Shown here piece by piece: positions 31,308 through 43,830 of a stretch of 64,000 nucleotides of DNA. The stretch is from Maratus speciosus. Taxonomy: Eukaryota > Arthropoda > Arachnida > Araneae > Salticidae. Numbering within the stretch: the stretch's first letter is position 1; each line of letters starts with the position of its first letter. The DNA is taken from the NCBI GenBank assembly GCA_963932465.1, contig OZ010800.1, forward strand, positions 29,390,852 to 29,454,851. The letters run 5' to 3'. Below the pieces are notes generated by a model. It searched no databases and had not been told where the DNA came from. It saw nothing but the letters and a program-made list of their open reading frames with translations. Both the position numbers and the translations under genes were made by a program.

Positions 31308-34300
31308 GTGACTAAATAGAAGTTTGTAAAAATACCTTTTTAAACAATTTATCAATTTTAGTGTAATATAGTACAGTTCAGCATTGGCTTACTTTTTAAA
31401 ATACAAACACGCTATTTTTTAAGAAATTCTTACATATTGATCAAATAAAAGTTTGTAAAAATACATTTTTAAACTATTTTCCCATTTTTGTGTAATCTAG
31501 TACAGTTCGGTACTGATTTATTTTTGAAATACAAACAAACTATATTTTTATGAAATTCTTACATAGTGATAAAATAAAAGTGTGTAAAAATATATTTTTA
31601 AACCATTTACGTTTTAATGTACTTTAGTACAGTTCAGAACAGACTTAAATTTTCAAATATAAACTCGTATATATATTTTTTAATTCTTATATAGTGACTA
31701 AATAGAAGTTTGTAAAAATACCTTTTTAAACAATTTATCAATTTTAGTGTAGTATAGTACAGTTCAGCATTGGCTTACTTTTTAAAATACAAACACGCTA
31801 TTTTTTAATAAAGTCTTACATATTTGTCAAATAAAAGTTTGTAAAAATACATTTTTAAACTATTTAATCATTTTTGTGTAATCTAGTACAGTTCAGCACT
31901 GATTTATTTTTAAAATACAAACACGCTATTTTTATATGAAATTCTTACATAGTGATAAAATAAAAGTGTGTAAAAATATATTTTTAAACCATTTACATTT
32001 TAATGTACTTTAGTACAGTTCAGAACTGATTTACATTTTAAAATATAAACACGCTATATATTTTTTTGAATTCTTACATTGTGACTAAATAAATGTTGCA
32101 AAAATACCTTTTTAAACCATTTATCAATTTTAATGTAATATAGAACAGTTCAGCATTGGTTTACTTTTTAAAATACAAACACGCTATTTTTAAAAAAAAT
32201 TCTTACATATTGATCAAATAAAAGTATGTAAAAATACATTTTAAAACTATTTAACCATTTTTGTGTAATCTAGTACAGTTCAGCACTAATTTATTTTTAA
32301 AATACAAACACGCTATTTTTTATGAAATTCTTACATAGTGATAAAATAAAAGTGTGTAAAAATATATTTTTAAACCATTTACGTTTTAATGTACTTTAGT
32401 ATAGTTCATAACCAACTTACATTTTCAAATATAAACACGTATTTATCTTTTTTTAATTCATACATAGTGACTAGATAGAAGTTTGCAAAAATACCTATTT
32501 AAACCATTTATCAATTTTTGTGTAATATAGTACAGTTCTGCATTGGTTTACTTTTAAAAATACAAACACGCTATTTTTTAAAAAAATTCTTACATATTGA
32601 TCAAATAAAAGTATGTAGAAATACATTTTAAAACTATTTAACCATTATTGCGTAATCTAGTACAGTTCAGCACTGATTTATTTTTAAAATACAAACACGC
32701 TATTTTTTTATGAAATTCTTACATAGTGATAAAATAAAAGTGTGTAAAAATATATTTTTAAACCATTTACGTTTTAATGTACTTTAGTACAGTTCAGAAC
32801 AGACTTACATTTTCAAATATAAACTCGTATATGTATCTTTTAATTCTTACATAGTGACTAAATAGAAGTTTGCAAAAATACCTATTTAAACCATTTATCA
32901 ATTTTTGTGTAATATAGTACAGTTCTGCATTGGTTTACTTTTAAAAATACAAACACGCTATTTTTTAAAAAAATTCTTACATATTGATCAAATAAAAGTA
33001 TGTAGAAATACATTTTAAAACTATTTAACCATTATTGTGTAATCTAGTACAGTTCAGCACTGATTTATTTTTAAAATACAAACACGCTATTTTTTATGAA
33101 ATTCTTACATAGTGATAAAATAAAAGTGTGTAAAAATATATTTTTAAAATCATTTACGTTTTAATGTACTTTAGTACAGTTCAGAACAGACTTACATTTT
33201 CAAATATAAACTCGTATATATATTTTTTAATTCTTACATAGTGACTAAATAGAAGTTTGTAAAAATACCTTTTTAAACAATTTATCAATTTTAGTGTAAT
33301 ATAGTACAGTTCAGCATTGGCTTACTTTTTAAAATACAAACACGCTATTTTTTAAGAAATTCTTACATATTGATCAAATAAAAGTTTGTAAAAATACATT
33401 TTTAAACTATTTTCCCATTTTTGTGTAATCTAGTACAGTTCGGTACTGATTTATTTTTGAAATACAAACAAACTATATTTTTATGAAATTCTTACATAGT
33501 GATAAAATAAAAGTGTGTAAAAATATATTTTTAAACCATTTACGTTTTAATGTACTTTAGTACAGTTCAGAACAGACTTAAATTTTCAAATATAAACTCG
33601 TATATATATTTTTTAATTCTTATATAGTGACTAAATAGAAGTTTGTAAAAATACCTTTTTAAACAATTTATCAATTTTAGTGTAGTATAGTACAGTTCAG
33701 CATTGGCTTACTTTTTAAAATACAAACACGCTATTTTTTAATAAAGTCTTACATATTTGTCAAATAAAAGTTTGTAAAAATACATTTTTAAACTATTTAA
33801 TCATTTTTGTGTAATCTAGTACAGTTCAGCACTGATTTATTTTTAAAATACAAACACGCTATTTTTATATGAAATTCTTACATAGTGATAAAATAAAAGT
33901 GTGTAAAAATATATTTTTAAACCATTTACATTTTAATGTACTTTAGTACAGTTCAGAACTGATTTACATTTTAAAATATAAACACGCTATATATTTTTTT
34001 GAATTCTTACATTGTGACTAAATAAATGTTGCAAAAATACCTTTTTAAACCATTTATCAATTTTAATGTAATATAGAACAGTTCAGCATTGGTTTACTTT
34101 TTAAAATACAAACACGCTATTTTTAAAAAAAATTCTTACATATTGATCAAATAAAAGTATGTAAAAATACATTTTAAAACTATTTAACCATTTTTGTGTA
34201 ATCTAGTACAGTTCAGCACTAATTTATTTTTAAAATACAAACACGCTATTTTTTATGAAATTCTTACATAGTGATAAAATAAAAGTGTGTAAAAATATAT

Positions 34301-34803
34301 TTTTAAACCATTTACGTTTTAATGTACTTTAGTATAGTTCATAACCAACTTACATTTTCAAATATAAACACGTATTTATCTTTTTTTAATTCATACATAG
34401 TGACTAGATAGAAGTTTGCAAAAATACCTATTTAAACCATTTATCAATTTTTGTGTAATATAGTACAGTTCTGCATTGGTTTACTTTTAAAAATACAAAC
34501 ACGCTATTTTTTAAAAAAATTCTTACATATTGATCAAATAAAAGTATGTAGAAATACATTTTAAAACTATTTAACCATTATTGTGTAATCTAGTACAGTT
34601 CAGCACTGATTTATTTTTAAAATACAAACACGCTATTTTTTTATGAAATTCTTACATAGTGATAAAATAAAAGTGTGTAAAAATATATTTTTAAACCATT
34701 TACGTTTTAATGTACTTTAGTACAGTTCAGAACAGACTTACATTTTCAAATATAAACTCGTATATGTATCTTTTAATTCTTACATAGTGACTAAATAGAA
34801 GTT
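31308..34803. repeat. ~1.93-kb satellite superunit, near-identical tandem copies
   Basis: The segment from 31,308 recurs from 33,241 with an offset of 1,933 bp. Shared rare markers are TATTTGTCAA (31,821 and 33,754), a GAATTC before TTACATTGTG (near 32,068 and 34,001) and ATGTATCTTT (32,831 and 34,764). Visible differences over about 1.5 kb are very few, so the duplication is young. It has the same five-trimer length as the pair at 27.0-30.9 kb. Confidence 0.85.
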
Positions 34804-36939
34804 TGTAAAAATACATTTTTAAACAATTTATCAATTTTAGTGTAATATAGTACAGTTCTGCATTGGTTTACTTTTAAAAATACAAACACGCTATTTTTTA
34901 AAAAAATTCTTACATATTGATCAAATAAAAGTATGGAAAAATACATTTTAAAACTATTTAACCATTTTTGTGTAATCTAGTACAGTTCAGCACTGATTTA
35001 TTTTAAAAATACTAACACGCTATTTTTTATGAAATTCTTACATAGTGATAAAATAAAAGTGTGTAAAAATATATTTTAAAACCATTTACGTTTTAATGTA
35101 CTTTAGTACAGTTCAGAACAGACTTATATTTTCAAATATAAACTCGTATATATATTTTTTAATTCTTACATAGTGACTAAATAGAAGTTTGTAAAAATAC
35201 CTTTTTCAACAATTTATCAATTTTAGTGTAATATAGTACAGTTCAGCATTGGCTTACTTTTTAAAATACAAACACGCTATTTTTTAAGAAATTCTTACAT
35301 ATTGATCAAATAAAAGTTTGTAAAAATACATTTTTAAACTATTTTCCCATTTTTGTGTAATCTAGTACAGTTCGGCACTGATTTATTTTTGAAATACAAA
35401 CACACTATATTTTTATGAAATTCTTACATAGTGATAAAATAAAAGTGTGTAAAAATATATTTTAAAACCATTTACGTTTTAATGTACTTTAGTACAGTTC
35501 AGAACAGACTTAAATTTTCAAATATAAACTCGTATATATATTTTTTAATTCTTATATAGTGACTAAATAGAAGTTTGTAAAAATACCTTTTTAAACAATT
35601 TATCAATTTTAGTGTAATATAGTACAGTTTAGCATTGGTTTACTTTTTAAAATACAAACACGCTATTTTTTAATAAAGTCTTACATATTGATCAAATAAA
35701 AGTTTGTAAAAATACATTTTTAAACTATTTAATCATTTTTGTGTAATCTAGTACAGTTCTTATTTTTAAAATACAAACACGCTATTTTTATATGAAATTC
35801 TTACATAGTGATAAAATAAAAGTGTGTAAAATATATTTTTAAACCATTTACATTTTAATGTACTTTAGTACAGTTCAGAACTGATTTACATTTTAAAATA
35901 TAAACACGCTATATATTTTTTTTGAATTCTTACATAGTGACTAAATAGAAGTTTGTAAAAATACCTTTTTAAACCATTTATCAATTTTTCTGTAATATAG
36001 TACAGTTCAGCATTGGTTTACTTTTTAAAATACAAACACGCTATTTTTTAAGAAATTCTTACATAATGATAAAATAAAAGTGTGTAAAAATGTATTTTTA
36101 AACCATTTACGTTTTAATGTACTTTAGTACAGTACAGAACCGACTTACATTTTCAAACATAAACACGTATATATATTTTTTAATTCTTACATAGTGACGA
36201 AATAGAAGTTTGTAAAAATTCCTCTTTAAACCATTTATCAATTTTAGTGTAGTATAGTACAGTTCAGCATTTGTTTACTTTTTAAAATACAAACACTCTA
36301 TTCTTTGTAAAATTCTTACATAGTTACCAAATAAAAGTTTTTAAAAATACCTTTAAATATCATTTACCCAATTTAGTGTACTCTAGTACGGTTAAGCACG
36401 GATTTAATTTTTAATATAAAAACATGCTATATTTTATGAATTTCTTCCATAGTGATCATTTCAAGGTTACCTTTTAAAACCATTTATCAATTTTAATGTA
36501 GGGGAGACTAGGGAGGGTTGACCCACTTTTTACAAAAAGATTTTTAATTTTTTAAAGACTGAACGTAGAATAAAATGTTATATATCATTTTATTCGTTAT
36601 ACAATCAGTTATGAAAATAAAATTGCTACATAAGTGTAATATATAAAAAAATTGAAAAATGATCGATTTTAGCCATGATAAACTAATGGATCAAGGCTCC
36701 CCACATATGGGAGGCTTGACCGTAGCCCTCGGGAACTCAAGGCCATGATACTCTCTAAAAGACAGAGGGGGGAGACAATGTATCCGCCCAGTGTCCAGTA
36801 GGAAGATTCTATTTCTCTCTCTTTCTCCGTTTCAATATTTCAATTAAGTTTCTCGGTTCAGTGTTGATAAGAAAGTGAGAGTGAAAGCACGAAATAATTT
36901 TGTTGCGTTGTATTTTAAATTTATTGTTTTAATGTTATT

Positions 36940-39682
36940 ATGACAGGTCGCTGCGCTGTGCCAATTTGTCGTTCGAATTACACTGGAACTGTTGAATATG
37001 TCAGGGGGTACCAATTCCCTAAAAATGAAGAAAGAACAAATTATGGTGCAAAAAAAAAAAAAAAAAAATACGTCGTGAAAATTTTACTCCTGGTAAACGT
37101 GCAGTTGTTTGCGAGAAGCATTTCAGAAGTGATATGGTATTAAAAGAAGATAAATTCATGGACAGTGATGGCAATATCGTACTAATTGAGAGGAAATAGC
37201 CTATATTGAAGGATAATGCATATCCATGCATATTCGAACACATATGAAACATGTATATTCGCATTTATTTAACGGAAACTAAATTTCGACCAAGCAGAGT
37301 GAAAAAATTACAATCGAAGGAAAAAGAAATATTTGATAAATTCATGGAGAATTATAAAATAATAGATTTTAAAGATTTGCTTATGAATATCGATAGCAAA
37401 TTAAGGGATTTAATTTGTAGTACTGACATCATTATTCATAAACGTAATGAAAAATTGTTTGTCTCATTTATAAAATTTTTGCCTGCTCCAACCATAGAAA
37501 TAAAGCTTATAAGTTGATTCTAATATGGGCATAAATATTTATCTTGGAGATAATCAAGTCGACTTAAGTCATATTTTTTTATAGTAAACAACTTCAAAAT
37601 TTCTCTTTTGTGTCAGCTGGAAAATGTTGTGACTTCTATAAACAATATGAATGAAGATATTTTGCCTTAAGAGAATGATTTTGAAATAGCTCTGCGTTTT
37701 CGGAAAAATTTCGTAGATGAAAAAAATAGCGATATATACGATTGGGCAGAATTCATATATGAAAAGTTGAAATTATATGGAAAAAATGAAAAGGGTAGAA
37801 GATAGAGTTGCTTTTTAACTGCATTTGCTTTTTCATTATTTATGAAATCTGCATCAAGTTATGGAACACTAATTGAAAGTCAGTTGATAATTATGCCTTC
37901 AATTAGACATTTAAAAAGACTGAAGAGATAAAATCGACATAAGGAAAAAAATAGGTTATAAAGGTAAGCAATTATCAGGCATTGCAACAAATAAAGATTC
38001 ATTGACTGAATCCAGTACTATGCAAGCATTTATGATTTTGTCTTTATTTTCACAATATAAAGAAATAATTGGACTTGTTCTGTATACAATTTAACTGCTA
38101 AGGACTTGTATGAATTATCAAAGCAAGCTCTAGCAATCTTAAATGAAGATGGTTTCGAAGTTTTTTGCTTAATTTCGGACAATAATAGAATTAACCGGAA
38201 TGTGTTTCACTTTTTTTCCTTCAAATAACTCTAGCTAAACATGTGTAAGAAATCCAGTTGCCGAAGCAAAGAAGTTATTTCTTATGTTCGATTCCGTTCA
38301 TCTAAAACAATCGATCAGAAATAATTGGTTGAACCAGCTAAATGTTGAAAAAACCTTTATTTGCCCCCGATTTGATAATTATTATGAGACTATGAGCGTC
38401 AGTTTTTCGAACTTAAGGAAAGTGTTTAACTTTGAAAAGAACAAAATTCTAAAATATGGGCATAAACTGATCTATAAAGCTATGTACCCTATAAGCATCG
38501 AACGACAAAATGCCAATTTGGCGCTAAAATTATTCGGTGAAAGTAGCACCGCAGCCATAGAAAAATATGGACCAAAAAATATTTTAATTTCCGACTGGGA
38601 AGATACATCCCATTTTCTTAAGATTATTAATAAGTGGTGGGACATAATGAATATCAATAATACAGAAAAGGGAAAGCGCTTAAGAAACATAAACAGTTAT
38701 CCTTTCACCTCTTTGTCTGATGAAAATTTAACATTTTACAAATTGGTTAAAAACTTGACAAAATCTAAAACAAAAGCCAAGATGTGGTTGCTTAAGCAAG
38801 GAAACGTTTTCTGCATTGATGCACACAACAACACGCATGAAATCCGTAATTGAATATCTGCTTTCAAATGGAGCTGAATATGTTTTAACAGGAAAATTTC
38901 AAACAGATGCCTTGGAATATCGCTTTGGATTATACCGTCAAATGTCAGGATCAAATTACCATGTATCAGTACAAGAGATTCTGCAGAGTGAAAGAAAATT
39001 AAAAGTGACAAGTATTTTGAGTTTGGATTCAAAATGTTTGGGAAAATTATCTATTAGGCAGTTATTTGTGAAATTTGTACAGCCATCAACACCTGATATT
39101 GATATTACAAGATTTTAAAATATATTACTTGATTTGGATGTACAAGTTACAAGTGATGAAATTCAGATGTTGACATTCATAGGAGACTATTGTGTACATG
39201 CCTTAAAATTAAACTGCGCAGAGTGTGAATCATTTTTTTCAGATAGAGAAAGTCTATTGATTGAGACTGGGGGTGAATAGAATTTACCTCTACCTGCTGG
39301 TATGAATGCTAATGATATTATGGATTTTATAAATATGATAAACAGAAGAGGTTTGAAGAAATCATCATCTCTAGTCATCAATGCTTTAATTCACAGTTTC
39401 TGCATATTTCGAAAAATAATTTCCGAAGATTATGAAATGTGCTTTGAAAAATCCATAAACCAGCATGGTATTTTAGTGAACTTGATATCTGCTTATACAA
39501 AAAATTGTGACTTTTTAAGCATAGATGACACCTGCATATCATGTAGCAAAAATGAATTTGATAAAATTTTTTAAATTATAAATTCATTTTCAAATGTCTG
39601 TATAAAAAATTACACAAAAATCTTAGGTGATAAAAAATTAATTGATATTAATGAACGCAAAATTAAAAAGTTCAAAAAGTAA
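36940..39682 (+). pseudogene. Decayed THAP-domain P-element-type transposase (THAP9-like)
   Basis: Relic of a P-superfamily transposase, whose family role is cutting and re-inserting the element's own DNA. The N-terminus (from ATG 36,940) opens a THAP zinc finger with Cys5 and Cys10 (CAVPIC). The matching C-x2-H (CEKH, Cys codon 37,110-37,112, His 37,119-37,121) is in another frame. The frame is lost at a 19-A run at 37,050-37,068. Further fragments follow: 37,251-37,517, a region of scattered stops at 37,620-38,280, then a 189-residue open frame (38,284-38,853) with FDSVHLK near its start and an SIRNNWLN stretch, the usual P-type core with a likely catalytic Asp at 38,290-38,292. A frameshift near 38,815 leads to TDALEYRFGLYRQMSG, where the Glu (38,915-38,917) is the likely third acidic residue. 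The C-terminal part reads to an in-frame stop at 39,572, with similarity continuing to TAA at 39,680. Multiple lesions make it non-functional. Assignment is from motif recognition only. Confidence 0.85.
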
Positions 39683-39950
39683 ATTATTAAAATGTATTTT
39701 TAGAAAATATTTATAAACATATTATCAGGATATTTAGAAAGGATAAGTGATGTTTTTACTAGACATTCAGAATATTTGTTATTGTGTTTTAATTTGGCAA
39801 GTGTATAAACATGAATGTTTAATATACTACATATAACTATCTGCATAATTTTATTGGAAATATTGGAAATAAATATGTGAATCTCGAACAATATATATAC
39901 AGATATTATCATCATTGTTTTAAATAAGTCCATTTTGTTAATATTGATAA
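39683..39950. other. AT-rich transposon interior, no gene seen
   Basis: Downstream of the transposase relic. AT-rich sequence with only chance open frames. No RNA gene or recognisable repeat. Confidence 0.5.
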
Positions 39951-41350
39951 TTATACTTTATTAATAATAAAATACAATTTAAAAATATTTATAGCTAACA
40001 AAACTCTAATATTTTTTTTAAAATCTCTAATTAAAAATCATCATTATAGAAGTAATCACTCAAATTTATTTCATTGAAACTGTTGAAATAAATATCAATG
40101 TATAAAGTATACATGGAATTATTATTTCATTATTATTGTCAATTTACTTGATTCATTACTATCTAAAAAAATTCTTCAAATTCTACTTTGCTTGTTTAAG
40201 ACTCAAAGGAATGATATAAAACATTAAAATAATGCCTAAAAAAATCTCTTATATAGTTACATTTATACATAGCAATATCATTATAAAAATAATCACTAGG
40301 ATTTATTTCTATGAAATTTTGAAAAAAATATGTTGATATATCAATGCAAAGAGAATACGTGGAATTATTTATAATTATATTATCATTTTACTTACTTTAT
40401 TAATCTTAATGTTTGGAAAAAGAAAACTTTAATTTTTACTTTGTTTGTATAAGATCTAATGCAATGATATAAAACACAAAAAATTATTGTATTAAAAAAC
40501 TGTAATAATATTGTTTTTATTTATTTATTTTTAAATTTCGGGAAATGTCTCTGAATGAAAGTAAAAAGCACACTGGGAATTATTATTTTATTATTACCAT
40601 TTAACATAATTCATTAATTCACTGAAAAAAAAAATAATCAATTTCTACTATGATTGCTTAAGACTCAAAGGAATAATATATAATAGATCATTGAAAATAT
40701 GCCTAAAAAAACTTTAATATAGTTATATTTGTATATAGAAAACAAATTATTTAGAAATATAATTAGGAATTTTTTTCTGGAAATTAATGTAAAAATCATG
40801 TATGAAAATACTTTTTTTTATGTTTTTGTATATAAAAATGTATCATTTGTGTATAAGACATCATTATAGGAATAAATACTAGAATTTATTTCTTTAAAAT
40901 TTTGAAGAAAAAAATGTATGTAAACGGATGTTAAAAACATACATGAAATTACTTAATTCTTATAATTTCACTAGCTTTATTACAAACCGAAAAAAAATTA
41001 TCAATTTATATTTTGCTTGCTTTCGTTTCATTGCAATGGCATAAAATATTTTAAAATTGCTTAAAAATCAGTATTATCTGTATTTAAAAATCATCATTAT
41101 AGCAATAATCACAAGAAATTATGTCTTTAAAATTTGGAGAAAGTATTTATAAATGAATTTTAAAACATACATGAAATTATTTAAATATTACAATTTTAAT
41201 TGCTCAACTAATATTTGGAAAATAAATCGTTTTATTTATTTTTGTTTTATAAATATAATTTAAACTATTGATATGAAATTTTTTTGGAAAAATGAAAATA
41301 AATAAATGTTAAAAGCATACATGTAAATATGAATATACTATTATTGTTTT
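39950..41350. repeat. Degenerate ~235-bp tandem repeats inside the transposon
   Basis: Recurring landmarks show about five or six diverged copies of an AT-rich unit. CATTATAG/AAAATAATCAC-type starts lie near 40,043, 40,277, 40,862 and 41,095. A TTGCTT(G)TTTAAGACTCAAAGGAAT-type block lies near 40,190, 40,660 and, more altered, near 40,445 and 41,015. A TACATGGAATTATT-type block lies near 40,110, 40,350 and 40,570. Neighbouring starts are about 234 bp apart and one copy (about 40,745-40,860) is truncated. The repeat is unrelated by eye to the 128-bp satellite. Confidence 0.6.
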
Positions 41351-41491
41351 ATGGACTGTACTAATGCCTGCTAAATATTCTAAAATTTTTCACAGTTATT
41401 TTCTTGAAACTAAAATTTATATATATATATATATATATAAACTATGGAGGAGGGCGGTGTTGTCTGGATAATTTATAAGCAAATGTTGATT

Positions 41492-41542
<51 letters not shown>

Positions 41543-42579
41543 GGGGGGATGGTTCGTTAATTCGTTGATTTGTATGTTTATGGTGGTCCTCATAAGATTT
41601 GTTGTCCTTGACACTGTACAGAGATATTTATATTATATTGATATAAAATTATAAAATTAAGTTACTTTTATTGATTTATTTCAGTATCAATGGTTTACGT
41701 TATTATAGTTTGTTAATTGTAATTAACAGTATGAAGAAATGTTGTAATATGTTTCTATATACCCCTTCCCTCTATTTTTTATAGTACATTTAAAATTTAA
41801 AACATTAAATTTAATATGTGCATAATAAAACATACTTTTATATCATAACTGTAACTTAATTGATATTATTATTAATTTACTTACTATTTAATAAAATAAT
41901 TAAAAATATAGTTCTAAATAATATCGTTGCCATGTAATTTATTTATATTTTAATATTCCTCTATGTTATTACACGCTTAAATTTAAATAATTTAATTCTA
42001 CATACTTTTAGTAATCATTTATTACAGAATCCTTTTAATGCATATAATAATTTTTATAATAAAAACGATATATGTTAATTATTTTTATTTGAAGTTGTGT
42101 ATTTTTTCTGCAAACTGTGTTGTTTTGCAACCATAAAAATACGATTTTAACTGTACCAATAAATCAGCTGGACTTTTGCTGTGATAATATTGCTACTTGT
42201 TCAAGATGTAATAGGGTCATTGCAATTCTCTTGCTTGGTATGTCTTCAAATTTAATTGTTTCTTTAAATTAATATTGTTCATTATTACTGATCTTGTATT
42301 GATTAATATTTTTATTTAATTCAATTCACCTGTCATTGTAAATTTATGCTTTTTTGGGTGTGTGGTCGATCGGGTAAATAAAGAATTTAATTTTTAGGCT
42401 ATGCTGGATTCTTTTACAGAAATCGACTATGCTTTTGCTTATATTGGTGTTTCATGTACCCTTGATGAAGTGAAATGCTACATAAGCTCCCGGCTCCATC
42501 CTTCCATTTGCTCTATTATTTGTTTACAATATGTCTTTTAAGTGTTCAACATTATTTTTCTGGTTTTTTTTTTTTTTTT

Positions 42580-42614
<35 letters not shown>

Positions 42615-42900
42615 TTTGTTTCGTATGTCTTTAATAGATTTTTTTTCTTCAAAAATTGGTGGTTTTTCGTATGTTAATACGGATTGGTCGTATGCAGTGT
42701 TCTGGTCAATTGGTGGATTTTGCTTAATTAGTATTACTTGTATAGGGTTCCGTCTTTTTTTTGTGTGTGTGTGATGTTGCAGTTATAATTTGCTGCTAAA
42801 TTTATTAATTTATTGAATTAATTATTGTGATTGGAAAGATATGATAATTTTTAATTATATTATGGCTATATATATATATATATAATATATAACCACTATG
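41350..42900. other. AT-rich stretch with TA microsatellites and a long T run, no gene
   Basis: Contains (TA)n tracts at about 41,418-41,440, 41,495-41,538 and 42,868-42,890, and T-rich runs broken by single Gs between about 42,560 and 42,613. Open frames here are poly-Tyr/Ile or poly-Phe products of these tracts. I see no coding or RNA feature. Confidence 0.6.
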
Positions 42901-43461
42901 TAATTGTGTCGCCTAGTTGCAAAACCGGCCATCTCCAAAAAATAAAATTTTGAGAAAAAGCTGATATTTTACCAGACTTAGCCAAATATAGTTTGGAGCC
43001 AAAACTCTTCAGTTTTATAGTCATTAGGGCAGTATATTTGAAAACACGAAATAAGGTGGCAGGGGCATATGAAGGGAAGGGGTTATTTAGGTCTTTATTT
43101 TGGATTTGGCCGCCTTTGCAACTTACTTTGGAGTTGGCCGGTTTTGCAACAAACCAGAAATTAATTTTTGCTAAATTTAATCTGACATTGGGTTTTTAGG
43201 GGGTGCAAATACACAAAAATGTTTTGTTCAACTTAATGTTATTTAACAAAAAGAACTTTAGGAAAGTTACTAACGTAAAACGACTTTTACACAGTTACTG
43301 ATTGTTAAAACTGACTAACAGTTAAAACTAACTGACTAGCTGTTAAAACTGATTTAAATGTCACTAAAAAATGATTTAAATGACATGATATTATTTTAAA
43401 TAAAATTATTAAATTTTAAAAATTTAAACAAAAATCATACTATGTACATGTGCATACAATT

Positions 43462-43830
43462 TCAAACTTTAGTGGTCTCATCGCTTTCGACAGTCTCACA
43501 AATTTCGTCATGATGGTCCGTACATGAGTCTTTTTCATCATCATCTTTGCTTTCTGATTTTTAAGCAGCTGATGTCAATATATTTTTGTAAAAAAAAAAT
43601 AACCGCTTGCCAGAATCCCAATTTGTTCCGAAATGTTTCATCAGTAAGTTTTGGACATCCCGAAGTTTTAGAGGCTTCACCACGGTATTCGGAGCCACGT
43701 CCTCGAGCTTGCTGTTCATAATACTTCTCTTACTCTTGACAACAGACTTTCTGACTTCTACCTCAGATTTGTAGAAGACCTCTCCTTGCACCAACAGCTT
43801 ATTTTTATATTCTGTTATGAAAATTTTTTA
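43462..43830 (-). pseudogene. Unrecognised broken ORF with acidic tail, inside 2.03-kb element
   Basis: Read on the minus strand, an open frame of about 75 residues contains NTVVKPLKLRDVQNLLMKHF, followed by a Lys/Phe-rich stretch. It stops at a TAA at 43,561-43,563. The same frame then continues for about 32 residues as a strongly acidic tail (SESKDDDEKDS, HHDEICETVESDE) to a TGA at 43,462-43,464. The change of one lysine codon to TAA would explain the break. No ATG start is visible and an upstream stop lies close by, so this may be an exon or a frameshifted fragment. A second unrecognised minus-strand open frame (43,828-44,037) lies directly upstream. I do not recognise the family. Its position between inverted ends suggests a transposon protein. 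Confidence 0.35.

Larger units (their letters stand above)
1..36500. repeat. Higher-order satellite array, ~128-bp monomer, ~385-bp A-B-C trimer
   Basis: About 280 tandem copies of an AT-rich monomer. Every monomer carries the block AGTACAGTTCAG or a one-base variant. In one stretch the block recurs at 1074, 1204, 1333 and 1460, giving spacings of 130, 129 and 127 bp and a 386-bp trimer. The three types differ just after the block: A continues AACAGACTTACATTTTC (or AACTGGTTTACATTTT), B continues CATTGGCTTAC, C continues CACTGATTTATTTTT. Their order is nearly always A-B-C. Monomer types differ strongly, whereas trimers hundreds or thousands of bases apart are nearly identical, the sign of a higher-order repeat homogenised as a trimer. 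No reading frame of note and no inserted mobile element is visible in the array. It runs off the left edge. The last ~450 bp before 36,500 are visibly more diverged. Monomer orientation is constant; strand is arbitrary. Confidence 0.97.

Noticed and set aside
1..36500. CRISPR-like reading of the regular repeats
   Set aside because: Repeat and 'spacer' are parts of the same 128-bp monomer and both recur, so there are no unique spacers. The context is eukaryotic satellite.
1..36500. CENP-B box in the satellite
   Set aside because: I found no TTCG....A..CGGG-like motif. The conserved AGTACAGTTCAG block does not resemble it.
37019..37264. Minus-strand open frame opposite the THAP region
   Set aside because: Shadow of the transposase relic; it contains a poly-Phe run from the A tract.
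38472..39032. Minus-strand open frames opposite the P-type transposase
   Set aside because: Antisense shadows of the recognisable plus-strand protein.
41417..41614. 65-codon minus-strand open frame rich in Tyr and Ile
   Set aside because: It is a translation of a (TA)n microsatellite.
42475..42774. 99-codon open frame with a poly-Phe stretch, looking like a membrane protein
   Set aside because: The Phe run is a T homopolymer tract; no other support.
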